Shown here: positions 15,642-25,015 of the stretch, piece by piece
How the letters are laid out: every line of letters starts with the position of its first letter
How positions within the stretch are numbered: the stretch's first letter is position 1
Source of the DNA: Planctomycetota bacterium
GTDB taxonomy: Bacteria; Planctomycetota; UBA1135; UBA2386
Direction: 5' to 3'
Length of the DNA stretch: 57,614 nucleotides
Assembly (NCBI GenBank): GCA_025459175.1
Contig: JALORC010000030.1
Span: 1 to 57,614, forward strand
Notes under the pieces: generated by a model
What the model was told of the DNA's origin: nothing
Seen by the model: the letters and a program-made list of their open reading frames with translations, nothing else
Database searches by the model: none
Translations under genes and position numbers: made by a program

Positions 15642-17600
15642 ATGCAGCTGCGCACCAAGATCCTCGTCAACAACGCCGTGCTCACCGGCCTCCTGCTGCT
15701 GGCGGGAGCGACCGGCTTCCACGTGCACACGACGATGGACGCCCAGTTGCGTTTCCTGTCGGGTCCGGCGCACGACACCGCGGACCAGGCCGCGGCAGCC
15801 ACCGCCGCGATCGGCGACCAGCTGCTCGCGGTCGAACGGGTGCTGGCCGGCATCGATGCGGACCAGAACCGCACCGCCATCGCCGCGGCCGCTCGCAGCA
15901 GCGAGGCGGCGATCGACTCGATCGCCAAGATCGGGCTGGTGGCCGAGCAGTCGCTGGCCACGCTGCGCCAACGTTCCGACTCGTTCCGCAAGGCCTTGGC
16001 GGCGGTGCTCGGCATCAACCAGGACGTGGTGCAGAAGCACGCGGCCCTCGCCGAGCACACCGTCGCGTTCAACGAACTCAGTACCCTGCTCGAGGAAGTC
16101 GGCGACGGCGCCGTCGAAGTGCTCGAGTCCCAGCCCGACCGCCAGATGGCGTGGAGCCAGGGCCTGAAGGACATCTGGCAGGCGGCCGACGGTGGCATGG
16201 AGAACCGGATCGGGCTGCTGGCGCAGTACCTGGCCCTCGGTGATCTCGAGAGCGGCAAGGACCTCGCCGAGGCACGCGCCGCCGTCGACAGCGCGATCGC
16301 CGAACAGAAGGACGCCGCCGACCGCATGCTGGCGACCGCGACCTTCGACGTGCCGGCGCCGGCCAAGTGGGGCGAGTTCACGCTGCGCGCCCTCTACACG
16401 CGCGAGTTCGAGGTGCACGAACGGCTGATGCGCGAGTACGCCGACAGCCTGCTGCAGCTGCCGCCGGTGCGGGCGGCGTATGCGGACGCCGCGGCGAGCC
16501 TGCGCGCCACGATGGCCGACGTCGGTGAGGCGACCGCGAGTCGCATCGACAGCGAACTGGCGGCCGGCATCGCCTCGGCAGCGGCCGCCCGCACCCTGCT
16601 GCTGACCACGCTGGTGGTCGCCGTGCTGGTGGCGATCGTGCTCGGCGTGTCGTTCGTGCGCAGCTTCGGCCGGCGGCTCGGCCAACTGCGCGACCGCATG
16701 CAGTCGATCGCCGTCGGCGACGGCGACCTGACCCAGCGCCTGCGCATGCTCGGCGACGACGAGATCGCCACCACCGCCGGCTGGTGCGATCAGTTCCTCG
16801 GCAAGATGGACCGTGCGATCGGCGAGGTGAACGCGCTCGCCAACCAGATCGACGCGACCGCGTCGGCGATGCGCACCAGCGCCGGCGAACTGTCGAACTC
16901 GTCGAGCCACCAGGCCGCCTCGCTCGAGGAGATCTCGGCGACGATGGAGGAGATCTCGTCGATGTCGGTCGCCAGCGCCGGCCACGTGCAGGCCGCCGAC
17001 GAGCAGAGCCAGGGCGCCACCGCCGCCGCCCGCGCCGGCGCCGAGCGCACCAACCTGCTGACCCAGGCCGTGGCCGAGATCCGGCAGAGCAGCGCCGAGG
17101 TGCAGAAGGTGATCGGGGTCATCGACGACCTCGCGTTCCAGACCAATCTGCTGGCGCTCAACGCGGCCGTCGAGGCGGCGCGGGCCGGCGAGGCCGGCAA
17201 GGGCTTCGCAGTGGTCGCCGAAGAGGTGCGCACGCTGGCCCAGCGCAGCGCCCAGGCGGCCAAGGACACCGGTCAGCTGCTGCAGACGGCGGCCGAACGC
17301 AGCAACCGCGGCAGCACGCTCGCGACCGAGGTCGAGGCCGGCCTGCAGGAGATCGTCACCTCGTACGCCAAGGTCGAGGGCGTGCTCGGCCAGATCGCCG
17401 CCGCGACCCGCGAACAGAAGGACGGCGTGCAGCAGATCAACACCGCCCTGTCGACCGTCGACCAGGCGACGCAGAAGAACGCCAGCACCGCCGAAGAACT
17501 GTCCCGAACGGCGACGGCATCGGCCGATCACGTGCGGCAGCTGCGTGGACTGGTCGGCGCGTTCCGCGTCAGCGCCACCCGGTCCACCGCCGTGCAGTAG
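15642..17600 (+). CDS. Methyl-accepting chemotaxis protein
   Basis: A 652-aa transmembrane chemoreceptor. The first membrane helix is at about residues 12-28 ([16 protein letters not shown]). A helical periplasmic sensor region runs to about 305, the second membrane helix lies at about 308-330 ([20 protein letters not shown]), and a HAMP linker follows ([17 protein letters not shown]). The long cytoplasmic coiled coil ends in the conserved signalling hairpin, with [20 protein letters not shown] and [16 protein letters not shown]. It would signal to CheA/CheW, none of which is encoded here. There is no C-terminal CheR-binding pentapeptide (it ends STAVQ). It begins 23 bases after the porin gene, so sensing may relate to a carbohydrate taken up by that porin; this is context only. 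Confidence 0.95.
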   Translation: MQLRTKILVNNAVLTGLLLLAGATGFHVHTTMDAQLRFLSGPAHDTADQAAAATAAIGDQLLAVERVLAGIDADQNRTAIAAAARSSEAAIDSIAKIGLVAEQSLATLRQRSDSFRKALAAVLGINQDVVQKHAALAEHTVAFNELSTLLEEVGDGAVEVLESQPDRQMAWSQGLKDIWQAADGGMENRIGLLAQYLALGDLESGKDLAEARAAVDSAIAEQKDAADRMLATATFDVPAPAKWGEFTLRALYTREFEVHERLMREYADSLLQLPPVRAAYADAAASLRATMADVGEATASRIDSELAAGIASAAAARTLLLTTLVVAVLVAIVLGVSFVRSFGRRLGQLRDRMQSIAVGDGDLTQRLRMLGDDEIATTAGWCDQFLGKMDRAIGEVNALANQIDATASAMRTSAGELSNSSSHQAASLEEISATMEEISSMSVASAGHVQAADEQSQGATAAARAGAERTNLLTQAVAEIRQSSAEVQKVIGVIDDLAFQTNLLALNAAVEAARAGEAGKGFAVVAEEVRTLAQRSAQAAKDTGQLLQTAAERSNRGSTLATEVEAGLQEIVTSYAKVEGVLGQIAAATREQKDGVQQINTALSTVDQATQKNASTAEELSRTATASADHVRQLRGLVGAFRVSATRSTAVQ

Positions 17601-17643
17601 GATTCGGCGACAGCGACCCGCGACCCGATCCCAGGTATCCCCC

Positions 17644-17955
17644 ATGCGAACCCTTCCTGTCCTGCTCCTGTTGCTGCTCGCCACCGCACTCTCGGCACAA
17701 CAGTCCGGTCGCCATTTCCAGCGCCCGGCGCGCACACCGGTGACCCCGTCGTCGACCACCACCGCGGTCGAAGCCAGCAGCACCGCGGCCGTGGCCCCGC
17801 TGCGCAAGCTGCGTTCGGGCCGGCCGTGGCCGGCGCATCATTTCGGCCGCCTGCCGGCGAACCAGAGCCGGCCCGCTGCGGCGCAGCCGGTCGACGCCAG
17901 CGCCGGCAAGGCCGAGGTCAGGAAGCCGCGCGGATTCTGGCGCCCACGGCGCTGA
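17644..17955 (+). CDS. Small secreted basic protein
   Basis: 103 aa from the ATG at 17644. The N-terminus is a textbook signal peptide (MRTLPVLLLLLLATALSAQQ, cleavage after SAQ likely). The mature chain of about 83 residues is rich in Pro, Ala, Arg and Thr and looks disordered. It has no cysteines and no motif I recognise, ending KPRGFWRPRR. It lies 43 bases after the chemoreceptor gene on the same strand and just before tRNA-Leu. Function unknown; the signal peptide is the main reason to call it real. Confidence 0.6.
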   Translation: MRTLPVLLLLLLATALSAQQSGRHFQRPARTPVTPSSTTTAVEASSTAAVAPLRKLRSGRPWPAHHFGRLPANQSRPAAAQPVDASAGKAEVRKPRGFWRPRR

Positions 17956-17999
17956 GCCCTTCCCTGCCTCCGCCTCCAGCCGCATCATGCCGACGCCGC

Positions 18000-18087
18000 G
18001 CGGGCATGGCGGAACGGCAGACGCAGCGGCCTTAAAAGCCGCAGGCCGGCAACGGTCGTGAGGGTTCGAGTCCCTCTGCCCGCACCA
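18000..18087 (+). tRNA. tRNA-Leu (anticodon TAA)
   Basis: A complete class II tRNA. The acceptor stem is GCGGGCA (18000-18006) paired with TGCCCGC (18077-18083), followed by discriminator A and an encoded CCA at 18085-18087. The anticodon arm is GCGGC-CTTAAAA-GCCGC with anticodon TAA at 18033-18035. A long variable arm and the T-arm GGTTCGAGTCC follow. It reads the UUA leucine codon, which is rare in DNA this GC-rich. Its 3' end is 10 bases from the stop of the convergent batD gene. Confidence 0.96.
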
Positions 18088-18097
18088 CTCCCGGTGC

Positions 18098-19471
18098 TCA
18101 GCGCGGCAGCGCGGCGAGCGCGCTGGCGAGCCGTTCGCGCGCGGGCGCCGCACCGCCGAAGCGCGCGCCGTCGAGCTGCTGCCGCAGTTCCTGCAGCGCG
18201 GCGACCGCCGCCGGCGCCATGCCGCGCGCGCCCAGCGCCGCGAAGCCGTCCGGCCCCGACCATGGCTCACGATCGAGTGCAGCGGCCAGCACGGCATCGA
18301 ACGCCATGAGCGCGGCGGCCGGCTGCTGCTCGTACGCGGCCCAGAACGTGGCGAGCAACCGTTGCTGGCGCTGTTGGCGCAGTCGGCGATGGGCCAACGC
18401 CCGCACCACGAACGCCAGCACCAGCACGACACCGAGCAACGTGGCCCAGACCCAGCCCGGCCAGGCCGCCCGCGCCGCGAGCCGCGCCGCATCGAGCTCG
18501 ACCAGCTCCTGCACCCGCGCCGGCAGCGGCGCCGCGGCGGGCGCGATCGTGAGCGGCACCGCGTCGGTGCGCAGCGTCACGTAGCTGGCTCGCTGCGGAT
18601 CGAACGCGACGAACGGGATCGGCGGCAGCGTCCGGGCGCCCGCGCGCAGCGGCAGCACGTCGAGCGTGAAGCGCCGCACCGCCGGCCCCTTGTGGTCGGT
18701 GACCCCCTGCACGTGGAAGCCATCGAGCGCCGGCGGCGGCAGCGGCGCGAAGCGTTCGAGGTTGCCGGACCCGGTGACCTCGAGCTGCACCGTGAGGCTG
18801 CTGCCGACCACCGCCGGGGCGGTTACCGGCCGCAGGCGCACGACGAACTCGCCGACCGCGCCGGCGAACCCGGGCGGGGCCGGCTTCGGCAGCGGCTGCA
18901 CGACCAGCTCGCCTGGCGCCGACAGCACGGTGGTCTCCTGCCGATCGAGCGGCGTGCGCCCGCGCAGGAAGTCCTGTTCGAAGCGCTCGGCGAACGCGTA
19001 GCGCACCTGCACCGGCGCGATCGCCGAACGACCGGGCGCCAGCGGCAGCCAGCGGCAGCGCAGCAGCAGCAGCTCGAACGCGCGCCCGTCGATCTGCCGC
19101 TCGCCGTCGACCTGCACCGGCAGCACCCGATCGCCGATCGCGAGGCGCTGCGTGCGTGCGCCGGGCGGCGGCGGCACCAGTTCGACGGCGCGATCCTCGG
19201 CCGCCTGCAGCCACGGCACGACCACGTGGAACGGCTGCTCGAGCGCCTGTTGGAACAGCGCCACGCCGTGGTCGCGGAACCACGCGCGATCGACGCCGAT
19301 CCGCACCTGCAGCATGACTTCCTGCTGCACGTAGGCCGCGGCCGGCATTCCCTCGATGGCGACGAACAGCGGGGCCACACCCGGCGCCGCGGTCTGCGCC
19401 GACGCCGCCGCGCCGGTGGCGCCGACCAGCAGCCACAGCAAACCCGACGACCTGCGCGCGACCGCGTTCAC
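18098..19471 (-). CDS. batD: BatD-like membrane protein, last gene of the Bat operon
   Basis: 457 aa. I place the start at the GTG at 19469-19471, which overlaps the upstream stop (GTGA) like every junction in this operon. A signal peptide comes first (SSGLLWLLVGATGAAASA). Long periplasmic beta-rich domains follow, with the BatD pattern of an immunoglobulin-like repeat ending VGSSLTVQLEVTGSGNL and a final LPPIPFVAFDPQ segment. A membrane helix near residue 340 (WVWATLLGVVLVLAFVV) precedes a short cytoplasmic helical tail. BatD proteins accompany vWA proteins BatA and BatB in oxidative-stress or envelope complexes of unclear mechanism. It ends 10 bases from tRNA-Leu on the opposite strand. Confidence 0.8.
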   Translation of the reverse strand: MNAVARRSSGLLWLLVGATGAAASAQTAAPGVAPLFVAIEGMPAAAYVQQEVMLQVRIGVDRAWFRDHGVALFQQALEQPFHVVVPWLQAAEDRAVELVPPPPGARTQRLAIGDRVLPVQVDGERQIDGRAFELLLLRCRWLPLAPGRSAIAPVQVRYAFAERFEQDFLRGRTPLDRQETTVLSAPGELVVQPLPKPAPPGFAGAVGEFVVRLRPVTAPAVVGSSLTVQLEVTGSGNLERFAPLPPPALDGFHVQGVTDHKGPAVRRFTLDVLPLRAGARTLPPIPFVAFDPQRASYVTLRTDAVPLTIAPAAAPLPARVQELVELDAARLAARAAWPGWVWATLLGVVLVLAFVVRALAHRRLRQQRQQRLLATFWAAYEQQPAAALMAFDAVLAAALDREPWSGPDGFAALGARGMAPAAVAALQELRQQLDGARFGGAAPARERLASALAALPR

Positions 19472-20280
19472 CAGTCGCGCTCCCCGGCCACCGTGGTGCG
19501 GCGCTGTTCCTGCTGCCGCAGCCGATGCTTGCGTTGGTCCTTCTGCGCCAATCGCTGCAGCAGCTGCGCGACCTCGGCCGCCGACAGCTCGTTGATCATC
19601 AGTTCGGGCAGCGCCGCTTCGGGCTCGGCGTCGTTCGCGGGCGCCGGCGGTGGCGGCGGCGGTGGTTCGGGCACCTGTTCCTGCTTGCTCGCCTCCGGCC
19701 GGCTGCGATCGCGCTGCTGTTCGAACTCGAGTCGGCGCCGTTGCGCGCGCTCGACGTTGCGCACCGCGGCCGGCCAGTCGCCCCGCAGCTGCACCGCACG
19801 CACGAACGCGGCGATGCCGCGGTCCTGCGCCGCCAGCGCCAGTTGCCAGGCCATCGGTTCGGCATCGGGCAACGCCGCCGCCACCGCCGCCTGTTCGGCG
19901 CGCAGGCACTGGGCGAGGCCGAACACGAACTCCGCCTCGGCGCGCCGTTCCGGGTCGGGATGCGCGCGCCATGGCTCGATCGCGGCCTCCGCGTCGCGGG
20001 CGCGCAGCACCCGCAGCGCCGCCAGCGCCGTGTTCCACCGCAGCGCCTCCGGCACCGGTTCGGCGGCCGCGGCCAACAGCTGCGCGAAGGTCTCGTAGGC
20101 GGCCTGGAAGCGGCCCGCTTCGTGGTCGGCGAGCGCCGCGGCGAACGCCGCGGTCGGCGACGAAGACAACGACGGCGTCGGCGACGTTGGCGCGGTCGGC
20201 GCTTGCTGCCACGCCAGCAGCAGCGGCAGCGCCGGCACGTAGACCCACCACCGCGGCAACCGCCGGGACCTGGTTCTCAT
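19468..20280 (-). CDS. batC: BatC-like TPR protein of the Bat operon
   Basis: 270 aa from the ATG at 20278-20280 (ATGA overlap with batB). A basic head and one hydrophobic helix (WWVYVPALPLLLAW) anchor or export it. TPR-like helices follow over about 45-185 (EAGRFQAAYETFAQLL, RWNTALAALRVLRARDAEAA). Then comes a Pro-rich linker (PEPPPPPPPAP) and a charged C-terminal helix (LMINELSAAEVAQLLQRLAQ). This matches the TPR member of Bat operons, which is thought to scaffold BatA and BatB in the periplasm. An upstream GTG in the same frame was rejected because it lies inside the batB gene. Confidence 0.78.
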   Translation of the reverse strand: MRTRSRRLPRWWVYVPALPLLLAWQQAPTAPTSPTPSLSSSPTAAFAAALADHEAGRFQAAYETFAQLLAAAAEPVPEALRWNTALAALRVLRARDAEAAIEPWRAHPDPERRAEAEFVFGLAQCLRAEQAAVAAALPDAEPMAWQLALAAQDRGIAAFVRAVQLRGDWPAAVRNVERAQRRRLEFEQQRDRSRPEASKQEQVPEPPPPPPPAPANDAEPEAALPELMINELSAAEVAQLLQRLAQKDQRKHRLRQQEQRRTTVAGERDW

Positions 20281-21254
20281 CGACGTCGCTCCGGCAGGCA
20301 CCACGACAGCATCCAGAGCAGGATCGCGATCAGCAAGAGGACATGATGACGATGCACCGGCTGCAGGCGCCCGGCGCGCAGCGCCAGTTCGCGCGCGCGC
20401 GGCAGGATGCGCTCGGCATACAGCCTCGGCAGCACCAGCTCATCGGCAGTCCGCCGGCACTCGCCGCCGCCCGCCGCGGCGATCGCCTGCAAGCTCGCCA
20501 GCTCGAGCCGCGACACCACCTCGCTGCCGTCGGCGGCGCGCAAGAACTGCTCGCCCGCCTCGCCGTCGACGACGATCTTGCTGCCGGCCGGGTCGCCGCA
20601 GCCGACCGTGTGCACGACGGCGCCGCGAGCGCGCGCCGCGGCCGCCGCCGCACTGCCGTTGCCGGCGAAGTCCTCGCCATCGCCGAGCACGACGATCGCG
20701 CCGCCGTCGCCGCTGCGGAGCAGCGCCGCCGCGCGTTCGATCGCCGCGCCCGGATCGGTGCCGGCCTTGCCGGTGGTTCCGGGCACGAGCTCCTGCACCA
20801 TCGCCACCACCGCCGGCAGATCGGTGGTCCGTGGACAGCGCAGCTCCGCCGCCCCGGCATAGGCGACCAGCCCGAAGCGCGCGCCGGGCGCCGCGGCCGC
20901 CAGCGCCGCCACTTCCTGCTGCACCCGACCGAGGCGGCTCGGCGCCACGTCACGCGCCGCCATCGACGCCGACAGGTCGACGCACAGCACCACATCGGCC
21001 CCGTCGTCGACCACCGCGCCGACCCCGACCGGCTGCAGACCCACCAGCACCAGCAGCAGCACGACCACCGCACCGGCGGCGGTGCGCAGCCGCAGCCAGC
21101 CGAAGCGGCCGACCAGACGCACGCCATTGGCACCGAGCTGCGCATCGCGACGCGCACGATCCGCCTGCGTGCGCCGCCACAGCCACAGCGCCAACAGCGG
21201 CACCAGCAGCAGCAGCGGCCAGTAGCTCGGCAGCAACCACACCAGCGCGATCAC
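20277..21254 (-). CDS. batB: BatB, von Willebrand factor A membrane protein
   Basis: 325 aa starting at the GTG at 21252-21254 that overlaps the batA stop (GTGA). Two membrane helices near the N-terminus (about 7-25 and 58-78) are followed by a vWA domain with the metal-binding MIDAS motif DLSAS at 93-97 and a downstream GDGED. A third membrane helix lies at the C-terminus (HHVLLLIAILLWML). This is the standard BatB layout. The vWA domain should face the periplasm and bind a partner through a divalent metal. The long upstream part of the same open frame is a shadow of batA. Confidence 0.87.
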   Translation of the reverse strand: MIALVWLLPSYWPLLLLVPLLALWLWRRTQADRARRDAQLGANGVRLVGRFGWLRLRTAAGAVVVLLLVLVGLQPVGVGAVVDDGADVVLCVDLSASMAARDVAPSRLGRVQQEVAALAAAAPGARFGLVAYAGAAELRCPRTTDLPAVVAMVQELVPGTTGKAGTDPGAAIERAAALLRSGDGGAIVVLGDGEDFAGNGSAAAAAARARGAVVHTVGCGDPAGSKIVVDGEAGEQFLRAADGSEVVSRLELASLQAIAAAGGGECRRTADELVLPRLYAERILPRARELALRAGRLQPVHRHHVLLLIAILLWMLSWCLPERRR

Positions 21255-22261
21255 GGCAACCTCCGCAGCCAGCCGGTGGCGAGCCAGCGCGCCAGCGCCA
21301 GCAGCAGCACCGCTGCCGCCAGCAGCGCCGGGAACCACTGCTGCACGACCGTGCCCGGCACCGTGAACGCGGTCGCCTCGAGCGCGTCGATCGCGGCGTA
21401 GACCTGCGCCAGCGCCCTTTCGTCGCCGGCGGTGAAGAAGCGGCCGCCGGTGGCCCGGCTCAGTTGCTGCACCGCGGTGGTGTCGAGCGGCACGGTGCGA
21501 CCGTCCGGCTGCTGGTTGCCGCGCCCGACCACGATCGTGTGCACGCGGATCCCCGCCTGCCGGCACAGCTGCGCCGCGTGCAGCGGCGCGATCTCGTCGC
21601 GGGCGCCGATCGTGGCGACGTTCTCCTCACCGTCGGTGACCAGCACGATCACCTTGGCCGCCGCCGGCGAACGGCGCAGCGCCGCGGCAGCGGTGCCGAC
21701 CGCGGCCCCGACCGCGGTGGCGTCCTCGGGCCCTTCGTGCGGCACCAGCGCCAGCTGCGACAGCATCGCCACCACCGCCTCGTGGTCGGCGGTCGGCGGA
21801 CAGCGCAGATCGGCGAACCGCGCGAACGGCACGAAGCCGATCCGGTCCGCGGTGCGCGCGCGCACGAACGCACTCGCCAGCTCGATGCCGACCGCGAAGC
21901 GCGTGCGGCCCGGCGCCAGGTCCTCGGCCGCCATCGACGAACTGGTGTCGAGGCACAGCAGCAGGTCGCGACCCGGTGGCCGCGGCGGCAGCGGCAGCAC
22001 CTGCACCGGCTGCATCAGCGCCACGACCGCCAGCAGCACCGCCGCGGTCTCGCCGATGGCGGGCAACCAGCCGAGCCGCTGGCGCCACGAACGCACCGCG
22101 GGTTCCTGCGTCGCCAGCGCCGGATCGAGCCACCACGGCGCCATCGCACTCGGCAGGCGCGGTCGCCGCCACGCGCGATACAGCGCCAGCAACAGCACCA
22201 CCGGCAGCAGCCAGACGTGCTCGAACGCGAGCCATTGCCAGCCGAGTGCGGGCGCCGTCAC
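21251..22261 (-). CDS. batA: BatA, von Willebrand factor A membrane protein
   Basis: 336 aa. The start is the GTG at 22259-22261, overlapping the upstream stop by GTGA. An N-terminal aerotolerance-type membrane helix (VWLLPVVLLLALYRAW) is followed by a second helix and a vWA domain with the full MIDAS motif DTSSS at 105-109 and LVTDGEENV further on. A C-terminal membrane helix ends the protein (FPALLAAAVLLLALARWLA). It is homologous in layout to BatB downstream, and the two usually work as a pair. The mechanism in aerotolerance or envelope stress is not settled in any organism that I know of. Confidence 0.88.
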   Translation of the reverse strand: MTAPALGWQWLAFEHVWLLPVVLLLALYRAWRRPRLPSAMAPWWLDPALATQEPAVRSWRQRLGWLPAIGETAAVLLAVVALMQPVQVLPLPPRPPGRDLLLCLDTSSSMAAEDLAPGRTRFAVGIELASAFVRARTADRIGFVPFARFADLRCPPTADHEAVVAMLSQLALVPHEGPEDATAVGAAVGTAAAALRRSPAAAKVIVLVTDGEENVATIGARDEIAPLHAAQLCRQAGIRVHTIVVGRGNQQPDGRTVPLDTTAVQQLSRATGGRFFTAGDERALAQVYAAIDALEATAFTVPGTVVQQWFPALLAAAVLLLALARWLATGWLRRLP

Positions 22262-23079
22262 GGCGTCACCTCGACGGCAGCCACCGCCGTCGCGCGCACG
22301 AACGCGATCGCCGCCGCGCGCGCCGCTTCGTGCACCTCGTCCGCGGGCCGCAGCGCCGCGAACAACACGCCGTCGGCGATCTGCAGCGCCTGCCGCAGCG
22401 GCGGCGGATCGCCGAGCGACGCCCGCAGCTGCTCGCTGGTCGCGGCCACCGTGGACCTGGCGCCGCACTGCGCGCAGTGGGCCCGCAGCAGGGCCTTGAG
22501 CCGTTCGTGGAACGCGGTCGGATCCGCGGCGCCGGGCAGCGGCAGCGCCGCCAGTGCGGCCGCGAAGTCGGCAGCGGGCGCTGGTGGCTGGGTCGCGGCA
22601 GCGATCGGCGCCGCGGCGCGCCGGCGCCACCACAGGCCACCGAGCGCCAGCGCGCCACCAGCGATCGCCCACAGCAGCCAGTGCCGCTCTGCCGGCAGCG
22701 GCCGCAGCGGCCCGGGCCACTCGAGTTCGCCGGCCGGCTCCGGCAGGCTGGTCTTCACTTCGAACGCGAGATCGAACAAGGCGACCGCGCCGGTGCGGAA
22801 GCAGCGCGCGCGGTAGCGGCGCTGCTCGCCGCCGTCGCCACGCGCGCGGCTCGCCAGCAGTTCGACCACCAGCGGCTGCAGCAACCGTTCGTCGAACGCC
22901 CCCGCCGCGACCGCCGCCGGCGTGCGCTCGACCTCGAGTTCGAACGCGCTGCCGAACCGCAGCCCGGTGCTCGGCAACTCGGCGCGCAGCCGCGGCACCT
23001 CGGCCTGCGCCACCGCCAGCGCGGCGAGCAACCACAGCGACAGCGACCACCGGCCGCACGCGGCGCCGGGCCCGGTCAT
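22258..23079 (-). CDS. Bat-operon membrane protein (DUF4381-like position)
   Basis: 273 aa from the ATG at 23077-23079 (ATGA overlap with the DUF58 gene). A signal-like helix (LSLWLLAALAVAQAE) leads into a periplasmic beta-rich region of about 100 residues. A membrane helix follows at about 133-150 (LLWAIAGGALALGGLWW), then a cytoplasmic helical domain with a CAQCG pair and conserved-looking LRASLGDPPPLRQALQIAD. The gene sits exactly where many Bat operons carry a small membrane protein between DUF58 and BatA. The periplasmic part looks divergent, so I leave the family open. Confidence 0.68.
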   Translation of the reverse strand: MTGPGAACGRWSLSLWLLAALAVAQAEVPRLRAELPSTGLRFGSAFELEVERTPAAVAAGAFDERLLQPLVVELLASRARGDGGEQRRYRARCFRTGAVALFDLAFEVKTSLPEPAGELEWPGPLRPLPAERHWLLWAIAGGALALGGLWWRRRAAAPIAAATQPPAPAADFAAALAALPLPGAADPTAFHERLKALLRAHCAQCGARSTVAATSEQLRASLGDPPPLRQALQIADGVLFAALRPADEVHEAARAAAIAFVRATAVAAVEVTP

Positions 23080-24017
23080 CGCCGCGCCTGCCGCAGCGCG
23101 CGGCGCCGGAACAGGGTCAGCAGCGGGCCGCGGATCGCGTCGAGGTCGTCGTCCGCCGGCAGCGGCAGGTCGACGACGTCGACCCCGGCGCGCCCGAACT
23201 GTTCGTCGCGCCACAGCCGCCAGGTCTGCAGCCGCCGCGACCACGCCGCGCGCACCGCCGCACTGCCGCCATCGAGCGCGAACGCACGGCCCGGACCCGG
23301 TTCCTGCAGCGCCAGCAGCTCGGCCGGCGGCGCGTGCAGCTCGGGCGCCAGCAAGCGCACCGCGATCACGTCGTGGCGCCGCGCGCACAGCGCCAGCTGC
23401 GGCAGCGGCTGCAGCCCGGCGAAGTCCGAGAACACGAACACCACCGCGCGCCGCCGCAGCCGTCCGGCGGTGTGTGCCAGCAGCGCCTCGAGGCCGTCCC
23501 CGGCCGCGGCCGGCGGCAGCTCGACCACGTCGCGCAGCACCCGCAGCACATGGCCCGCACCCTTCTTCGGCGGCACGAAGCGCTGCACGGCAGCGCCGCC
23601 GGCGCACAGGCCGAGCCGATCGTGGTTGTCGATCGCCAGCAGACCGAGGCACGCGGCGAAGCGCGCCGCCGCCTGGCGCAGCGACCAGGCGCCGAGCCCG
23701 GTCGCCAGGCGCGGGCCGAGATCGAACACGAACATCACCGTGCGCTCGCGTTCCTCGACGAAGCGCTTCACGAACGGCCGCCCGACCCGCGCGGTGACGT
23801 TCCAGTCGACGGTGCGTGGATCGTCGCCCTCGACATACTCGCGCACGTCGGCGAACTCGACGCCACCGCCGCGAAAGCTCGACCGGTAGCCGCCGGCCAG
23901 CACGTCGGTCAGCAGGCCATCGCCGCGCAGTTCGATCTTGCGCACCGCGGCCAGCACCTCGGCGAGACGTTCGCTCGGCGCGGCAGCGGCTGGTGGCGAA
24001 CGGCGGAACAGCGACAT
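23076..24017 (-). CDS. DUF58 protein, first gene of the Bat operon
   Basis: 313 aa from the ATG at 24015-24017. It has the DUF58 signature GGYRSSFRGGGVEFADVREY, followed by EGDDPRTVDWNVTAR and FVEERERTVMFVFDLG. DUF58 is a vWA-like fold without a membrane anchor. In most genomes a MoxR-type AAA+ ATPase gene precedes it and the two act together in folding or metal insertion. Here no MoxR gene is adjacent: the next gene upstream is divergent. The operon therefore lacks its usual chaperone, unless one is encoded elsewhere. All six genes downstream of this start are joined by 4-base overlaps, so their translation should be coupled. Confidence 0.88.
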   Translation of the reverse strand: MSLFRRSPPAAAAPSERLAEVLAAVRKIELRGDGLLTDVLAGGYRSSFRGGGVEFADVREYVEGDDPRTVDWNVTARVGRPFVKRFVEERERTVMFVFDLGPRLATGLGAWSLRQAAARFAACLGLLAIDNHDRLGLCAGGAAVQRFVPPKKGAGHVLRVLRDVVELPPAAAGDGLEALLAHTAGRLRRRAVVFVFSDFAGLQPLPQLALCARRHDVIAVRLLAPELHAPPAELLALQEPGPGRAFALDGGSAAVRAAWSRRLQTWRLWRDEQFGRAGVDVVDLPLPADDDLDAIRGPLLTLFRRRALRQARR

Positions 24018-24111
24018 CGGTGGCGACAACCTAACGAACCGGAGCGGGCAGGCGAAGCACTTCGCGCGCGCTCGCCGCTCGGCAAGTCGGGACGCTCGGA
24101 GTGCCGATGCG

Positions 24112-24942
24112 ATGGCCATGGCCGTCCCACCCGTGCTCCCGCCACCGCCACCACGCGCCCGCATCGTCGGCGTGCGGCGCCCGGCCGGCACCACCGCCCC
24201 GGAGTCGGGCGACTTCGCAGCGGCGATCGACGACGAGCCGCCGCCGCCGCGCTGGCGCTACCTCGGCGCCGGCCTGCTCGCCGCGTGGCTGCTCGGCTTC
24301 GTGCTGCCCGGTCAGTTCGCGTGGTTCCTCGCCGCGCTGCCGCACGAGATGGGCCACGCCACCGCCGGCTGCCTGCTCGGCCGCCCGTCGACACCGGCGA
24401 TCAGCCTCGCCGGGCACGCCTGGGCCGGCATCGGCGAACGCCGCGACTGGCTGGTGTGGGTCGTGGTCATCGCCCTCGGCACCACGGCCTGGGTGCAGCG
24501 CGAACGCCTGCACCGCTGGCTGCCGCTGCTGGTGATCGCGATCGCGGTGCCGCTGCTGGCGTTCGCGCGCGGCGGCGAGATCGTGATCGCCGCCGCCGGC
24601 CACCTCGGCGAACTGCTGTTCGCCGCCTACTGCTACGCGATCTGCTGGAGCGGCGGCCGCACCGGCAGCCCGGCCGAGCGCGCGGCCGGGGCGATGGCCG
24701 GGGCGTTGCTGCAATACGGCAACCTGAAGCTGTGCTGGGGCCTGCTGCACGACCCGGGCGTGCGCCAGTGGTACGAGGGTTCCGGCTCGCTCGGCATGAA
24801 GAACGACTTCCTGGTGCTCGCCGAGGACCTGTGCCACTGCGGGCTCGGCAAAGTCGCCGGCCTGATGCTGGTCGCCGCCGTGCTGGCGCTGCCGCTCGGC
24901 CTGTGGTGGGGTCGGCTGCAGGAACGGCACGGCGAGGGTTGA
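24112..24942 (+). CDS. M50-like membrane metalloprotease
   Basis: 276 aa with ATG at 24112. A Pro-rich N-terminus of about 45 residues (PPVLPPPPPRARI) is followed by a membrane helix and then LPHEMGHATAG. This is a zinc-binding HExxH (H78, E79, H82) embedded in a hydrophobic region, as in M50/site-2 proteases. At least four more hydrophobic stretches follow. I see no clear second zinc-ligand motif of NPDG type, so it may be a divergent or inactive member. It is divergent from the Bat operon across a gap of about 95 bases. Related HEMGH membrane proteins occur in several phyla without a known substrate. Confidence 0.6.
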   Translation: MAMAVPPVLPPPPPRARIVGVRRPAGTTAPESGDFAAAIDDEPPPPRWRYLGAGLLAAWLLGFVLPGQFAWFLAALPHEMGHATAGCLLGRPSTPAISLAGHAWAGIGERRDWLVWVVVIALGTTAWVQRERLHRWLPLLVIAIAVPLLAFARGGEIVIAAAGHLGELLFAAYCYAICWSGGRTGSPAERAAGAMAGALLQYGNLKLCWGLLHDPGVRQWYEGSGSLGMKNDFLVLAEDLCHCGLGKVAGLMLVAAVLALPLGLWWGRLQERHGEG

Positions 24943-25015
24943 GGCGCGGCCGGGCGTCCGCCGATAGCGACGGCAGTCGCTTTGTTGCGACGGGTCGCAC
25001 CCCGCGGACACCCCG

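Noticed and set aside
18000..18087. tRNA-Leu as the attachment site of the phage-like region
   Set aside because: The region ends about 3.7 kb away with chromosomal genes between, and I see no copy of the tRNA 3' end at its other border.
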